The notes: generated from the sequence alone by a model not told the origin. Counted from the first letter of the stretch, positions 15,524 to 23,507 are shown. The stretch is 28,731 nt of DNA from Prevotella sp. UBA7551 (GCA_002479145.1 DLLX01000062.1:1-28731), one strand, 5' to 3'. A program made the numbers and translations.

Positions 15524-15647
15524 ATTTTTCATCCTTTAGTTATTGTCACCATAAAGTATTGTTCCGATTCTTCCGCCAATTCGGAGGTTCATTCCGGCAT
15601 TCTCTGAAATTCTCTTTCGTATTGATAAACAATGCTTTTCAAGGGTG

Positions 15648-15655
15648 CAAAGATA
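15648..15655 (-). promoter_or_regulatory. -7 box of the small secreted protein gene
   Basis: Minus-strand TATCTTTG, followed by C, fits TAnnTTTG. No convincing -33 TTG is seen. It is back-to-back with the dapB promoter, only about 10 nt from its -33 box. Confidence 0.6.
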
Positions 15656-15664
15656 AGGTAATTT

Positions 15665-15696
15665 TTTGTGTTATCCGAAAAAACTTCGTAAATTTG
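15665..15696 (+). promoter_or_regulatory. Promoter of the dapB-lepB-wbqC operon
   Basis: TTTG (15665-15668), a 20-nt spacer, then TAAATTTG (15689-15696): a full match to the -33/-7 consensus. It predicts a leader of about 40 nt before the dapB ATG. Confidence 0.85.
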
Positions 15697-15741
15697 CAAC
15701 AATTATCAACAACTCTCAGGAGCAATACATTCACAATCAAG

Positions 15742-16497
15742 ATGAAGATAGCACTCATTGGATATGGGAAAATGGGGCACATGATAGAGCAGATTGCCCT
15801 CAGCCGTGGCCACAGCATCGTTTGCAAGATTGACATTGACAACCAGGACGACTTCGACTCGCCCGCATTCGCCTCGGCCGACGTGGCGATAGAGTTCACC
15901 AACCCTACCGCAGCGTATGGAAACTACCTGCGAGCGTTTAAGCATAACGTAAAAGTAATCAGTGGATCGACGGGCTGGATGCACAATCACAAGGAGGACG
16001 TGGAGCGGTTGTGCCGCGAAGGAGGGCAGACCCTCTTCTGGGCAAGCAACTTTTCCGTGGGCGTGGCCATCTTTTCTGCCGTCAATAAATACCTGGCCAA
16101 GCTGATGAACCAGTTTCCACAGTATGACGTGGAGATGACCGAGACGCACCATGTCCACAAGCTCGACGCGCCGTCGGGCACTGCCATCACGCTGGCCGAG
16201 GACATCTGCCACGAGCTGGGACGCAAGGCAGGATGGAAGAAAGGCACTGTCACGTGGGACGACGGCCGTGTGGAGGGAAGTACAGACCATGACGGCGACC
16301 AACTGCTCATCAACAGCATCCGCCACGAGGAGGTACCGGGCATCCACAGCATACGATACGACAGCGAGGCCGACGAGATCACCATCACACATTCCGCCCA
16401 CTCGCGCAAGGGATTTGCCCTTGGGGCAGTGCTGGCAGCCGAGTACACCCTCCATCACAGCGGACTGCTCACGACAAGCGACCTCTTCAAATTCTAA
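15742..16497 (+). CDS. dapB: 4-hydroxy-tetrahydrodipicolinate reductase
   Basis: NAD(P)H-dependent step of the diaminopimelate/lysine pathway, needed for peptidoglycan. 251 residues. The nucleotide-binding loop 'GYGKMG' (7-12), 'GSTGW' (75-79), and the active-site signature 'ETHHVHKLDAPSGTA' (134-148), with His136/137 and Lys140, are intact. ATG 15742 is chosen because an in-frame upstream ATG at 15559 would precede the promoter at 15665-15696. It is followed after 48 nt by lepB on the same strand; this dapB-lepB-wbqC arrangement is one I associate with Bacteroidales genomes. Confidence 0.96.
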   Translation: MKIALIGYGKMGHMIEQIALSRGHSIVCKIDIDNQDDFDSPAFASADVAIEFTNPTAAYGNYLRAFKHNVKVISGSTGWMHNHKEDVERLCREGGQTLFWASNFSVGVAIFSAVNKYLAKLMNQFPQYDVEMTETHHVHKLDAPSGTAITLAEDICHELGRKAGWKKGTVTWDDGRVEGSTDHDGDQLLINSIRHEEVPGIHSIRYDSEADEITITHSAHSRKGFALGAVLAAEYTLHHSGLLTTSDLFKF

Positions 16498-16545
16498 GTG
16501 GGGAGGGAAACATCTCACCGACTCATCCGAAAAACCACCTTTCTC

Positions 16546-18078
16546 ATGATAGACAAAGAAAAACAAAAGCTCGACCCGAAGAAACAATGGGCAAAGTTTG
16601 CCCTCGTCGGAGGACTGTATCTGCTCTTTCTCCTGTGGGTAAAAAGTTGGCTGGGACTGATTGTCCTGCCGTTTATTTTCGACAACTACATCACCAAAAA
16701 GATACGGTGGACGTGGTGGAAAGAATCAGAAGGCCCCGTGCGCGTGGTCATGTCGTGGGTGGACGCACTGGTCTTCGCCCTCGTGGCCGTCTACTTCATC
16801 AACCTTTTCCTGTTCCAAAACTACGTCATCCCCTCTTCCTCGCTGGAGAAGAGTCTCCTCACGGGCGACTATCTCGCCGTGTCGAAGGTGAGCTACGGCC
16901 CCCGCATCCCGCAAACGCCGCTCACCATGCCGCTCACCCAGCACACATTGCCTATCTTCAACTGCAAGAGCTACATCGAATGGCCCCACTGGGACTACCG
17001 AAGGGTGAAGGGTCTGGGACACGTAGAGCTGAACGACATCGTCGTCTTCAACTACCCGGCGGGCGACTCTCTGCTGAGCAACGAGGCTTATCAGGCTCAG
17101 GACTATTACCAGATGGTCTATAACACGGGCGAAAGTCTCATCATGCAGCAGCAACCCAACATCGATCTCGCCAAGATGAACCTCATCCAGCAGCGCAAGT
17201 TCTTTGAGGAGGCCTATGCAATGGGGCGCAACTACCTCGTACAGAACCAGGCAGTGTATGGCGTTATCGACTCCCGGCCCACCGACCGCCGCGAGAACTA
17301 TGTGAAACGTTGCGTCGGTCTGCCCGGACAAACGCTGCAAATCAAGAACAAAATCGTCTATCTCGACGGCAAGCCCAACAAGGAGCCAGACCAAGTGCAG
17401 TACACTTACTTCATCAAGTGGCGGGGCGTGACACCCACTCAGCTGCTCAGCGAACGCTATGATGACTTGCGCAAGGAGCTGAACATCAGCGAAGAGGACG
17501 TGCAGAGCCTCAGTTACCTGCACGGATCGGACGTGGAGCGCGGCACAATCCTCAACCAAGCCGTGCTGAAGGAGTACGACGGCTATATGCCGCTGACCAA
17601 ACGCGCCTTGAAAGCATTGAAACAGCGCGGGATGATAGAGGCTATCCGCCCGGTGACCGACCGCGACATCTTCTCAGGGACGGTCTATCCGCTCAATGGA
17701 TACACCCAATGGACACGCGACAACTACGGGCCGATATGGATTCCGAAGCGGGGAGCGACCATCAAGCTGAACCTTTCCAACCTCCCAGTGTACGAACGGT
17801 GCATCAAGGTCTACGAGAACAACGACCTGAAGGTGAGGGGCAACAAGATTTTCATCAACGGAAAGCCTGCCAATTCCTACACTTTCAAGATGGATTACTA
17901 CTGGATGATGGGCGACAACCGCCACAACTCCGCCGACTCCCGCTACTGGGGCTTCGTGCCTGAGGACCATATCGTCGGCAAACCCATCTTCATCTGGTGG
18001 TCGAGCGACCCCGACCGCCACGGATTTGGCGGCATACGCTGGTCGAGACTCTTCACATGGGTGGACAACATCAAGTAG
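16546..18078 (+). CDS. lepB: Signal peptidase I (long Bacteroidota form)
   Basis: Inner-membrane protease that cleaves signal peptides, so it acts on the exported proteins elsewhere in this window. 510 residues, far longer than the E. coli enzyme. Two hydrophobic segments (about 18-46 and 66-90) precede the catalytic region. The nucleophile is Ser99 in 'IPSSSLEKSL' (family I-P-S-x-S-M/L). The general base is Lys254 in 'NYVKRCVGLPG'. Box E 'GDNRHNSADSRYWG' lies at 456-469. Roughly 150 residues separate Ser and Lys, and a further large insert (about 280-440) follows. ATG 16546 is used because an in-frame ATG at 16498 directly abuts the dapB stop and lacks homology-like sequence. Confidence 0.95.
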   Translation: MIDKEKQKLDPKKQWAKFALVGGLYLLFLLWVKSWLGLIVLPFIFDNYITKKIRWTWWKESEGPVRVVMSWVDALVFALVAVYFINLFLFQNYVIPSSSLEKSLLTGDYLAVSKVSYGPRIPQTPLTMPLTQHTLPIFNCKSYIEWPHWDYRRVKGLGHVELNDIVVFNYPAGDSLLSNEAYQAQDYYQMVYNTGESLIMQQQPNIDLAKMNLIQQRKFFEEAYAMGRNYLVQNQAVYGVIDSRPTDRRENYVKRCVGLPGQTLQIKNKIVYLDGKPNKEPDQVQYTYFIKWRGVTPTQLLSERYDDLRKELNISEEDVQSLSYLHGSDVERGTILNQAVLKEYDGYMPLTKRALKALKQRGMIEAIRPVTDRDIFSGTVYPLNGYTQWTRDNYGPIWIPKRGATIKLNLSNLPVYERCIKVYENNDLKVRGNKIFINGKPANSYTFKMDYYWMMGDNRHNSADSRYWGFVPEDHIVGKPIFIWWSSDPDRHGFGGIRWSRLFTWVDNIK

Positions 18079-18080
18079 AA

Positions 18081-18758
18081 ATGCTGACCCGTATCGTCAA
18101 AGACTACATAGAGCCCCACTCCCTCCCGGGTGGGGCTTTGCTTTCCTCGGCCTATTTTGCCCCCGTCCAATGGTGGCAGAAAGTGTACCGCCACAGGGAC
18201 ATATATATAGAAAGGTACGACCATTTCGTCAAGCAGACCTACCGCAACCGCTGCATCATCGCCACACCAAATGGCATCCAGCCGCTCACGGTGCCCATAG
18301 AGAAGCCCGAAGGCGGCCGAAGGGACAAGACGTCGACCCGCGACGTGCTCATCAGCGACCACGGACAGTGGAGAAGAATCCACTGGAACGCACTCTGCTC
18401 TTCCTATGGAGAGAGTCCCTTCTTCGAATATTATGCCGACGACATACGTCCATTCTTCGAGCAGCAATGGGAGTATCTTTTCGACTTCAACATGGCCATC
18501 ACTCGCAAACTGTGCGAATTGCTCAACCTCCGCCCCTCCTTTCACGAGACCAGCTACTTCCTTTCCGCTGCCAACGCCACCTCCATGGAGCTGAAAGACT
18601 ACCGAGAAGCCATCCGCCCCAAGCACCCACTGCCCGACCCCAGCTTTGTGCCAACTCCCTATTACCAAGTCTATCAGCAGCGGTTCGGCTTCCAACCCAA
18701 CCTCAGCATTCTCGACCTCCTCTTCAACATGGGCAATGAGGCGGTGCTGTATCTATAA
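18081..18758 (+). CDS. WbqC family protein
   Basis: A 225-residue protein of the WbqC-like family, found in O-antigen and other Bacteroidota loci with unproven biochemistry. Recognisable pattern: 'LLSSAYFAPVQWWQKVYRHRDIYIERYDHFVKQTYRNRCII' at the N-terminus (core V-K-Q-T-Y-R-N-R) followed by 'LTVPIEK' and 'SYGESPFFEYY'. The start at 18081 is 2 nt after the lepB stop. The first 18 residues before the family's usual beginning are encoded across a terminator-like hairpin (18112-18137). Last gene of the dapB-lepB-wbqC operon. Confidence 0.85.
   Translation: MLTRIVKDYIEPHSLPGGALLSSAYFAPVQWWQKVYRHRDIYIERYDHFVKQTYRNRCIIATPNGIQPLTVPIEKPEGGRRDKTSTRDVLISDHGQWRRIHWNALCSSYGESPFFEYYADDIRPFFEQQWEYLFDFNMAITRKLCELLNLRPSFHETSYFLSAANATSMELKDYREAIRPKHPLPDPSFVPTPYYQVYQQRFGFQPNLSILDLLFNMGNEAVLYL
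18112..18137 (+). terminator. Terminator-like hairpin inside the start of wbqC
   Basis: AGCCCCAC (18112-18119) and GTGGGGCT (18130-18137) form an 8-bp stem with a 10-nt loop, followed by TTGCTTTCC, 34 nt past the lepB stop. It may partly terminate or attenuate transcription between lepB and wbqC while remaining in-frame coding. Confidence 0.5.
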
Positions 18759-18899
18759 CCACACGGCAGCAAAAGCACAGCCAAGCAGCCAGAAGAGCTG
18801 ACCCTCCAAGCGGAAAACATGTTTGACAATCTGTAGAACTATGGACTCCAAGCCCTTCTATATGAAAGAATTAATTTACACCAAGCATGCATCACAAAG

Positions 18900-18918
18900 A
18901 GCATGTATGCGACATGCT
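18900..18918 (+). terminator. Possible terminator of the dapB-lepB-wbqC operon
   Basis: AGCATG (18900-18905), 7-nt loop, CATGCT (18913-18918), then TTCGTTTCTT. The stem is short, so this is a weak call. Confidence 0.4.
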
Positions 18919-18964
18919 TTCGTTTCTTCCAGGCATCCACACTTCTCTCATGTGACATTCCTCC

Positions 18965-18992
18965 AATGATAAGGTGCGCACTTTTTATCATT
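18965..18992. repeat. 8-bp inverted repeat upstream of the regulator promoter
   Basis: AATGATAA (18965-18972) and TTATCATT (18985-18992) enclose the self-complementary GTGCGCAC. It ends 50 nt before the -7 box at 19043, a position comparable with the shared CAAAAACTGACA element of the next two promoters, but its sequence is different. Confidence 0.55.
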
Positions 18993-19042
18993 AGGGTATA
19001 TTTATTTTCCATTCTTTTCTCGCTCATTTGTCAAAAAACAAG

Positions 19043-19050
19043 TATATTTG
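19043..19050 (+). promoter_or_regulatory. -7 box of the TPR regulator gene
   Basis: TATATTTG followed by C fits TAnnTTTG. No -33 TTG at the usual spacing. TGTCAAAAA (19029-19037), which also occurs in the operator-like element at 20964, sits directly before it. Leader about 25 nt. Confidence 0.6.
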
Positions 19051-19079
19051 CATCAATAATTGATTTTAGGGATTGGATT

Positions 19080-20834
19080 ATGGGCAAATCACTTCTTACC
19101 AAAGTCATAAGACTGTTGCTGCTGTTTAGCATTCTCATATATGTCATACCCGTTCGTGCCACCAAATACGACTATCATTTCAAGAAGATAGACGTGCGTT
19201 TCGATGCCATTGCACTACGGCTGAGCCAGCTTGATTTCGATAACAGAAGGAATGAGACCAATCCTCAGGACTTACAACAACTGAAACGGCTTGCGGGAAA
19301 GAATCCCCAGCTTCAAGCCCGCGCCATCTATTGGCAGGTACGCATGACTCAATTCAGCGCACAGCCAGCAGAGTGCATCAAGCTGCTCAAGAAAGCAGAG
19401 CGCCTCTGCCAGCCTGGATATGAATACGACAGGGCACTCATCCGCTATCAGCTTGCGGGCAATTATGACAGAATGAGCGAGTATATGCAGTGCTACCGCA
19501 ACGTCACCGCGGCCATCACAGCTTTTGAGAACGAGAAGGATTACTACTTTTTGGGCAACGCTCAACTGCTGTTGGCACAGTTGTTCCATGAGATTAACGA
19601 CGATGAAGACGCAGCTCGGCAACTCTCTCTGGCCATGGAGAACTACAAGAAAGCGGGTTACCCACTCAACCGGATTTACTTCTATCAAGGCACGCTGGCT
19701 AAAAACAGAGCAGAAGAGGCAGCACTTCTGACCAAAAGCGTGGCCGTCGGTGGGCGCGACTGGCCCATGACGGTGCAAGCTTACTTCAACCTAAGCGAAC
19801 TGGCCTTGCAGGCTAAGCAGGTGGAGAAGGCCATCGCCTACTACAAGATGGGGAAAGCTGAACTGAACAAGTATGACCCAAAGAACGTAATTTTTAATTC
19901 TTTTCTCTCCCTCTCGTACGTAAAAATATTGTTTGAACAAGGGAAATACAACGAGGCGCTTTCCGTCATAGAAGGGCTGAAGGAAGTAGGAGGCAAGATT
20001 AAGGATGAGATGTTCATGCAGGAAGTATACCGCTACTCGTGGCAATGCCATGCACGACTCGGCCAAATGGACAAGGCCTACGCCATGCTCAGCCTATTCC
20101 AACAGGAATACGAGCGCAATACCGACTCCATACGCGCGCACGACGTGCCAAAGGCACGGGCAAGGGAGGAAATCATGCGGCAGAACGACCGCATCAAACT
20201 GCTGGAAAAGGATGCGCGCATCAAGACTACCTACCTCTACTTGGCTCTTTTGGGCATCGCTCTTGCAGTCATCACAGCACTTGCACTCGTCTACTATTTC
20301 CGGCAACGCTACCGCATACAGGACATTGAGAACAAGCAACTGCGCGAGAACCTACGCCAGGAAGCCCTCATCTACAGCATGAACCGGAAGAACTTTGAGG
20401 AGGATCTGCAACAAAAGGCATGCGAAGTGAGCAGCAACACACTCTTGCTGGCGAACAAAAATGAGGTGCTCAAGCAAATCAGCGAGCTTACACGACGCTT
20501 CTCCGAAGAAGGCAACATCCCAAGGGAGTATGTCAGACAAATCAACGCCATCATCGGAAACAGCCTCAGTAATGACGATGAGTGGTCACGCTTCAAGCTA
20601 CATTTTGACAGTGTACACCCCAATTTCTTTGTTCACCTCAAAGAAATCTGTTCCGAACTGACGGAAAACGACCTCCGGTTGTGTGCCTACATAAGTATAG
20701 GAATGCGCGCGAAGCAGATTGCTGAAATGCTCAACGTCAGCCCGGACAGCATCAACAGCAACCGCTACAGGCTGCGCAAGAAGTTCGGACTCGTACGCGG
20801 ACAGTCGCTCGATGACTATATCAGAAAGGTCTGA
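19080..20834 (+). CDS. TPR / transmembrane / LuxR-type HTH regulator
   Basis: A 584-residue membrane-spanning regulator of a type common in Bacteroidota. N-terminal hydrophobic signal or anchor (about 8-24); then helical repeats (about 40-345) with TPR-like A/Y/G spacing ('YNEALSVIEGL', 'MDKAYAMLSLF', 'VEKAIAYYKMGKAEL'), which would lie in the periplasm. A transmembrane helix (384-406, 'TYLYLALLGIALAVITALALVYY'; core LALLGIALAVITA) is followed by a coiled-coil (about 410-470) and a C-terminal LuxR/GerE-like HTH (about 527-575, 'LTENDLRLCAYISIGMRAKQIAEML', 'SPDSINSNRYRLRKKFGL'). It would sense an outside cue and bind DNA in the cytosol without a phosphorelay. It directly precedes two secreted-adhesin genes. 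ATG 19080 follows the -7 box by 30 nt. Confidence 0.85.
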   Translation: MGKSLLTKVIRLLLLFSILIYVIPVRATKYDYHFKKIDVRFDAIALRLSQLDFDNRRNETNPQDLQQLKRLAGKNPQLQARAIYWQVRMTQFSAQPAECIKLLKKAERLCQPGYEYDRALIRYQLAGNYDRMSEYMQCYRNVTAAITAFENEKDYYFLGNAQLLLAQLFHEINDDEDAARQLSLAMENYKKAGYPLNRIYFYQGTLAKNRAEEAALLTKSVAVGGRDWPMTVQAYFNLSELALQAKQVEKAIAYYKMGKAELNKYDPKNVIFNSFLSLSYVKILFEQGKYNEALSVIEGLKEVGGKIKDEMFMQEVYRYSWQCHARLGQMDKAYAMLSLFQQEYERNTDSIRAHDVPKARAREEIMRQNDRIKLLEKDARIKTTYLYLALLGIALAVITALALVYYFRQRYRIQDIENKQLRENLRQEALIYSMNRKNFEEDLQQKACEVSSNTLLLANKNEVLKQISELTRRFSEEGNIPREYVRQINAIIGNSLSNDDEWSRFKLHFDSVHPNFFVHLKEICSELTENDLRLCAYISIGMRAKQIAEMLNVSPDSINSNRYRLRKKFGLVRGQSLDDYIRKV

Positions 20835-20846
20835 CTATCATAAAGC

Positions 20847-20883
20847 CACAGCGGCAAGTAGAATCCAAAGTCCGTCCGCTGTG
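20847..20883 (+). terminator. Hairpin after the TPR regulator
   Basis: CACAGCGG (20847-20854) and CCGCTGTG (20876-20883) form an 8-bp stem with a 21-nt loop, followed by TTCTTTGG. It begins 12 nt after the stop codon. The T-tract is weak. Confidence 0.5.
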
Positions 20884-20901
20884 TTCTTTGGTGGTTATAG
20901 T

Positions 20902-20922
20902 GGTCATAATGTATCTATGACC
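20902..20922. repeat. 7-bp inverted repeat in the Omp28-like upstream region
   Basis: GGTCATA (20902-20908) and TATGACC (20916-20922), flanked by GGTGG on one side and CCACC on the other, could extend to a longer interrupted stem. It could be part of a terminator or a regulator site. Confidence 0.45.
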
Positions 20923-20963
20923 CACCACCCTCCCTCGCTTTCTCTTTGATTCAAGCCTTCTAC

Positions 20964-20978
20964 TGTCAAAAACTGACA
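20964..20978 (+). promoter_or_regulatory. Putative operator TGTCA-N5-TGACA upstream of the Omp28-like gene
   Basis: TGTCAAAAACTGACA is an inverted repeat with 5-nt arms and a 5-nt spacer. Its last 12 bases (20967-20978) recur identically upstream of the giant adhesin gene (23437-23448) at nearly the same distance from the -7 box (48 versus 47 nt). Confidence 0.55.
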
Positions 20979-21026
20979 ATGACGAAAAAACGCCATTCCA
21001 ACGCGCCACGTATGGTTTGAAACTTA

Positions 21027-21034
21027 TAATTTTG
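21027..21034 (+). promoter_or_regulatory. -7 box of the Omp28-like gene
   Basis: TAATTTTG fits TAnnTTTG. No good -33 box is seen, as expected of an activator-dependent promoter. Leader about 28 nt. Confidence 0.6.
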
Positions 21035-21067
21035 TAGCAATCATCATCATTTTTCAAACCACAGCTT

Positions 21068-22867
21068 ATGAAAAAGAAAGCAACTACTTTAGGATTTTGC
21101 ACACTCCTTGCGGCTTCCTCATGGGCACAGACAGCCTATTTGGAGACAGGATTCGATGAGGGGATACCCCACACGTTCACACTACACGACGAAGACGGGC
21201 GCACACCGTCAACCGACATGGCCAATCTCGGCTTCGAGGTAGGCAAGGCTTGGATTGTCGCCAATGGGATAGACCCTGCAGATGCACTAAACAACGTAGC
21301 CGTCTCCACATCATGGTATAAGAACGCCGGAGCCGCAAACGACTGGATGGTCACCCCAGGCATCAAAGTGGACGGCAAAACGATGCTACGCTGGCGGTCA
21401 ATGGCGCGCGACAAGGAGTTCCGCGACGGCCTCAAGGTCTATGTATCCGAGACAGGAACGGATGTGAGCGACTTTACATCCCCTCCCATTTTCGCCATCA
21501 ACAAAGAGGCCAACACGTGGACTGAGCACGAGGTGAGCTTGGCCGATTATGCGGGCAAGACCATCTACATCGCCTTCGTCAACGACAGCAAAGACAAGGC
21601 AGCACTCTACCTGGACGACCTCTTTGTAGGAATACCTTCCCATGTCACCATGTCGCTCAACCTTGGACGCGTCTTCGACGGCTGCGACACCATACCCTTG
21701 ACAGGTACTGTGGCTGCTTCTGGTGAAACGGTCAATGGATTCACCATCGGATTCCAGTCTGGTGACCAGCGCATTCTGCAAACATTCCCCGACATCATAG
21801 AGGCAGGAAAGAGCATGCCATTCCGCTTGGACGAGCACTTCCGTCTCGACCGCAACGCCACTGCGGCGTGGACAGCATGGGTCAAAAGCGGCACGGACAG
21901 CGTAAGTTACCAAGGACGCACGTCGGCCTATCTGTGGAAGGTTGTCGCCGAAGAGGTGACGGGCACCTGGTGCGGCTACTGCGTGCGTGGTATCGGAGCA
22001 ATGAACTACATGAGCGAGACCTATCCGCAGGGCTTCATCGGCATAGCCGTCCACAACAATGGCAGCGCACAAGTACCCGACTCCATGGCCATTCCGGGCG
22101 AGGAGTACCTCAACGACATCTTCTCACACATGGGGACGTCGGGCTATCCACACGCCGGCATGAACCGAAACGTGATGTACTGGGGAGATCCTGCAGACAT
22201 TCCGGCCATGTACACTGCCATCAAGAGCTCGGACAGTAATACAGTAGGACTAAAACTGACAGCCAACTATGACGAGCAGACCAACGATATAGCTGCCAAC
22301 GTCGATGCTTTCTTCGCCGCTGACAACGACAAAGCAAACTATAGCCTCGCTTTTGTTGTAGTGGAAAACAACGTCCACCGCACACATGCCGAGACGGGTA
22401 TCATCAACAATTATTGCGGTTATGACCAAGTCAACTACTACGCTGGAGGCGGCATGGGCTCCATGTACGGGTTCGAAAACCTGCCAAACATTATCAAGGC
22501 CGACAGTATCTGGTATCAAGACGTGGCCAGAGGCATTGCCCCTGGGTACGAAGGCGTAAAGGATGCATTTGGTGTAGAAAGCGTGAAGGAAGGCGATCAC
22601 CTCGAGTTCAGCTATTCACTCACTATGCCCGAGACGGTTTTAAAGAAGGAAAACACCGAACTCATCGTCCTGCTGCTCAATGAGGACGGAATTATCGTAA
22701 ACGCAGACAAGTGCGCCATAGCGGGTACGACACCCAATAACATCACTCCCGCCGTCAAAATCAGCGGCAAGACAGCCGACCCCTATTACTACACGCTCAA
22801 CGGCGTGCGTGTGACACGGCCCACTAAAGGCGTTTACATCCACCAAGGCCGCAAGGTAGTGCGTTAG
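21068..22867 (+). CDS. Secreted adhesin-domain/Omp28-like protein with T9SS-like tail
   Basis: A 599-residue exported protein. Signal peptide MKKKATTLGFCTLLAASSWA, cleaved before Q21. Residues about 22-190 form a choice-of-anchor-J/cleaved-adhesin domain ('NDWMVTPGIKVDGKTMLRWRS', and 'ALYLDDLFVGIP' at the end). A linker beta domain (about 195-285) precedes an Omp28-type thioredoxin-like region beginning 'AEEVTGTWCGYCVRG', with CGYC at 302-305. The last 29 residues, 'YYYTLNGVRV...KGVYIHQGRKVVR', match the tail of the giant adhesin and of the gene at 14891. Probably surface-exposed or outer-membrane associated; whether CGYC is redox-active is unknown. It ends at the hairpin 22925-22996. Confidence 0.85.
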   Translation: MKKKATTLGFCTLLAASSWAQTAYLETGFDEGIPHTFTLHDEDGRTPSTDMANLGFEVGKAWIVANGIDPADALNNVAVSTSWYKNAGAANDWMVTPGIKVDGKTMLRWRSMARDKEFRDGLKVYVSETGTDVSDFTSPPIFAINKEANTWTEHEVSLADYAGKTIYIAFVNDSKDKAALYLDDLFVGIPSHVTMSLNLGRVFDGCDTIPLTGTVAASGETVNGFTIGFQSGDQRILQTFPDIIEAGKSMPFRLDEHFRLDRNATAAWTAWVKSGTDSVSYQGRTSAYLWKVVAEEVTGTWCGYCVRGIGAMNYMSETYPQGFIGIAVHNNGSAQVPDSMAIPGEEYLNDIFSHMGTSGYPHAGMNRNVMYWGDPADIPAMYTAIKSSDSNTVGLKLTANYDEQTNDIAANVDAFFAADNDKANYSLAFVVVENNVHRTHAETGIINNYCGYDQVNYYAGGGMGSMYGFENLPNIIKADSIWYQDVARGIAPGYEGVKDAFGVESVKEGDHLEFSYSLTMPETVLKKENTELIVLLLNEDGIIVNADKCAIAGTTPNNITPAVKISGKTADPYYYTLNGVRVTRPTKGVYIHQGRKVVR

Positions 22868-22924
22868 CCAGAGTGCACAAGAGGACTAAAATTGCCATAC
22901 TAATTGACTCTCTCCCCATTAGTT

Positions 22925-22996
22925 AGCCCTGAAAACAGGTTGTCAGCCATTCACGCCCCCCATCAAGTTTATGCTGGCAACCTCACCTTCAGGGCT
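22925..22996 (+). terminator. Terminator of the Omp28-like gene
   Basis: AGCCCTGAA (22925-22933) pairs with TTCAGGGCT (22988-22996), followed by TTTA. AGGTTG/CAACCT (about 22938 and 22977) forms an inner stem. It begins about 58 nt past the stop codon. Confidence 0.65.
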
Positions 22997-23106
22997 TTTA
23001 CATGCCCTCATTTTCCATCAACCGCATTCTTATCAAGGCACGTTAGATAACCTATTGCAAATCAATTCGTTACGGGCTACAGCCTTATTTAGTCTATACC
23101 TATCGA

Positions 23107-23167
23107 ATTTTTAATTTATTTTTCTTCAATTTTTAAATTAAAAATTAAAGAAAAATAAATTAAAAAT
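23107..23167. repeat. 61-bp near-perfect AT-rich palindrome
   Basis: Two 30-nt arms (23107-23136 and 23138-23167) around a single central A are complementary at all but one position (C23127 opposite A23147). Apart from two C in the left arm and one G in the right arm, it is all A/T. Confidence 0.9.
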
Positions 23168-23436
23168 ATTTTCAAAAGCATAGGTTTTGGAAATTTAAGG
23201 GTTTTCACTTGCTTCCCTATCCAGCAGGCTAAAAGTTATTATTGTTGCCTTTAAACCCAATTAGTCAAATCAAAAAGTCTGGAGTATCAAGCATTGCCCG
23301 CGCAAAGGAGACGCCAACAGCCAACCATTACTCCTGTCAGCTGATACAAATACTCTAATGTACACAGTCAAAGCATGCATAGCTAAAAAGGAAAGATTTT
23401 AAAATAAATATAGATAATCAATGAAAGGTATATAGA

Positions 23437-23448
23437 CAAAAACTGACA
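23437..23448 (+). promoter_or_regulatory. Shared 12-bp element upstream of the giant adhesin gene
   Basis: CAAAAACTGACA, identical to 20967-20978, followed by 47 nt and then the -7 box. The 5' half differs from the first copy (AGACA instead of TGTCA), so the inverted repeat is not conserved and the conserved unit may be the TGACA half plus the A-run. Confidence 0.55.
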
Positions 23449-23495
23449 GAACTATGAAACTGGGCTTGCTATTAGACTTTTTATGAAAAACTTGA

Positions 23496-23503
23496 TAAAT
23501 TTG
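23496..23503 (+). promoter_or_regulatory. -7 box of the giant adhesin gene
   Basis: TAAATTTG followed by C, a full TAnnTTTG match. No -33 TTG at 19-20 nt. Transcription would begin near 23509, leaving a leader of about 77 nt. Confidence 0.65.
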
Positions 23504-23507
23504 CAAT

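Larger units (their letters stand above)
18759..19079. other. 321-bp intergenic region before the TPR regulator
   Basis: No gene seen. It contains a hairpin AGCATG/CATGCT (18900-18918) followed by a T-rich run (possible operon terminator), an 8-bp inverted repeat AATGATAA/TTATCATT (18965-18992), and the regulator's -7 box (19043). An in-frame upstream ATG at 18903 would make the regulator longer, but it precedes the promoter. Confidence 0.6.

Noticed and set aside
15706..16587. Open frame of 293 codons on the - strand
   Set aside because: Antisense to dapB, which has an intact promoter and active-site motif. Long antisense frames are common in this GC-richer DNA.
16726..17559. Open frame of 277 codons on the - strand
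   Set aside because: Antisense to lepB; the translation is Val/His/Asp-rich without any family pattern.
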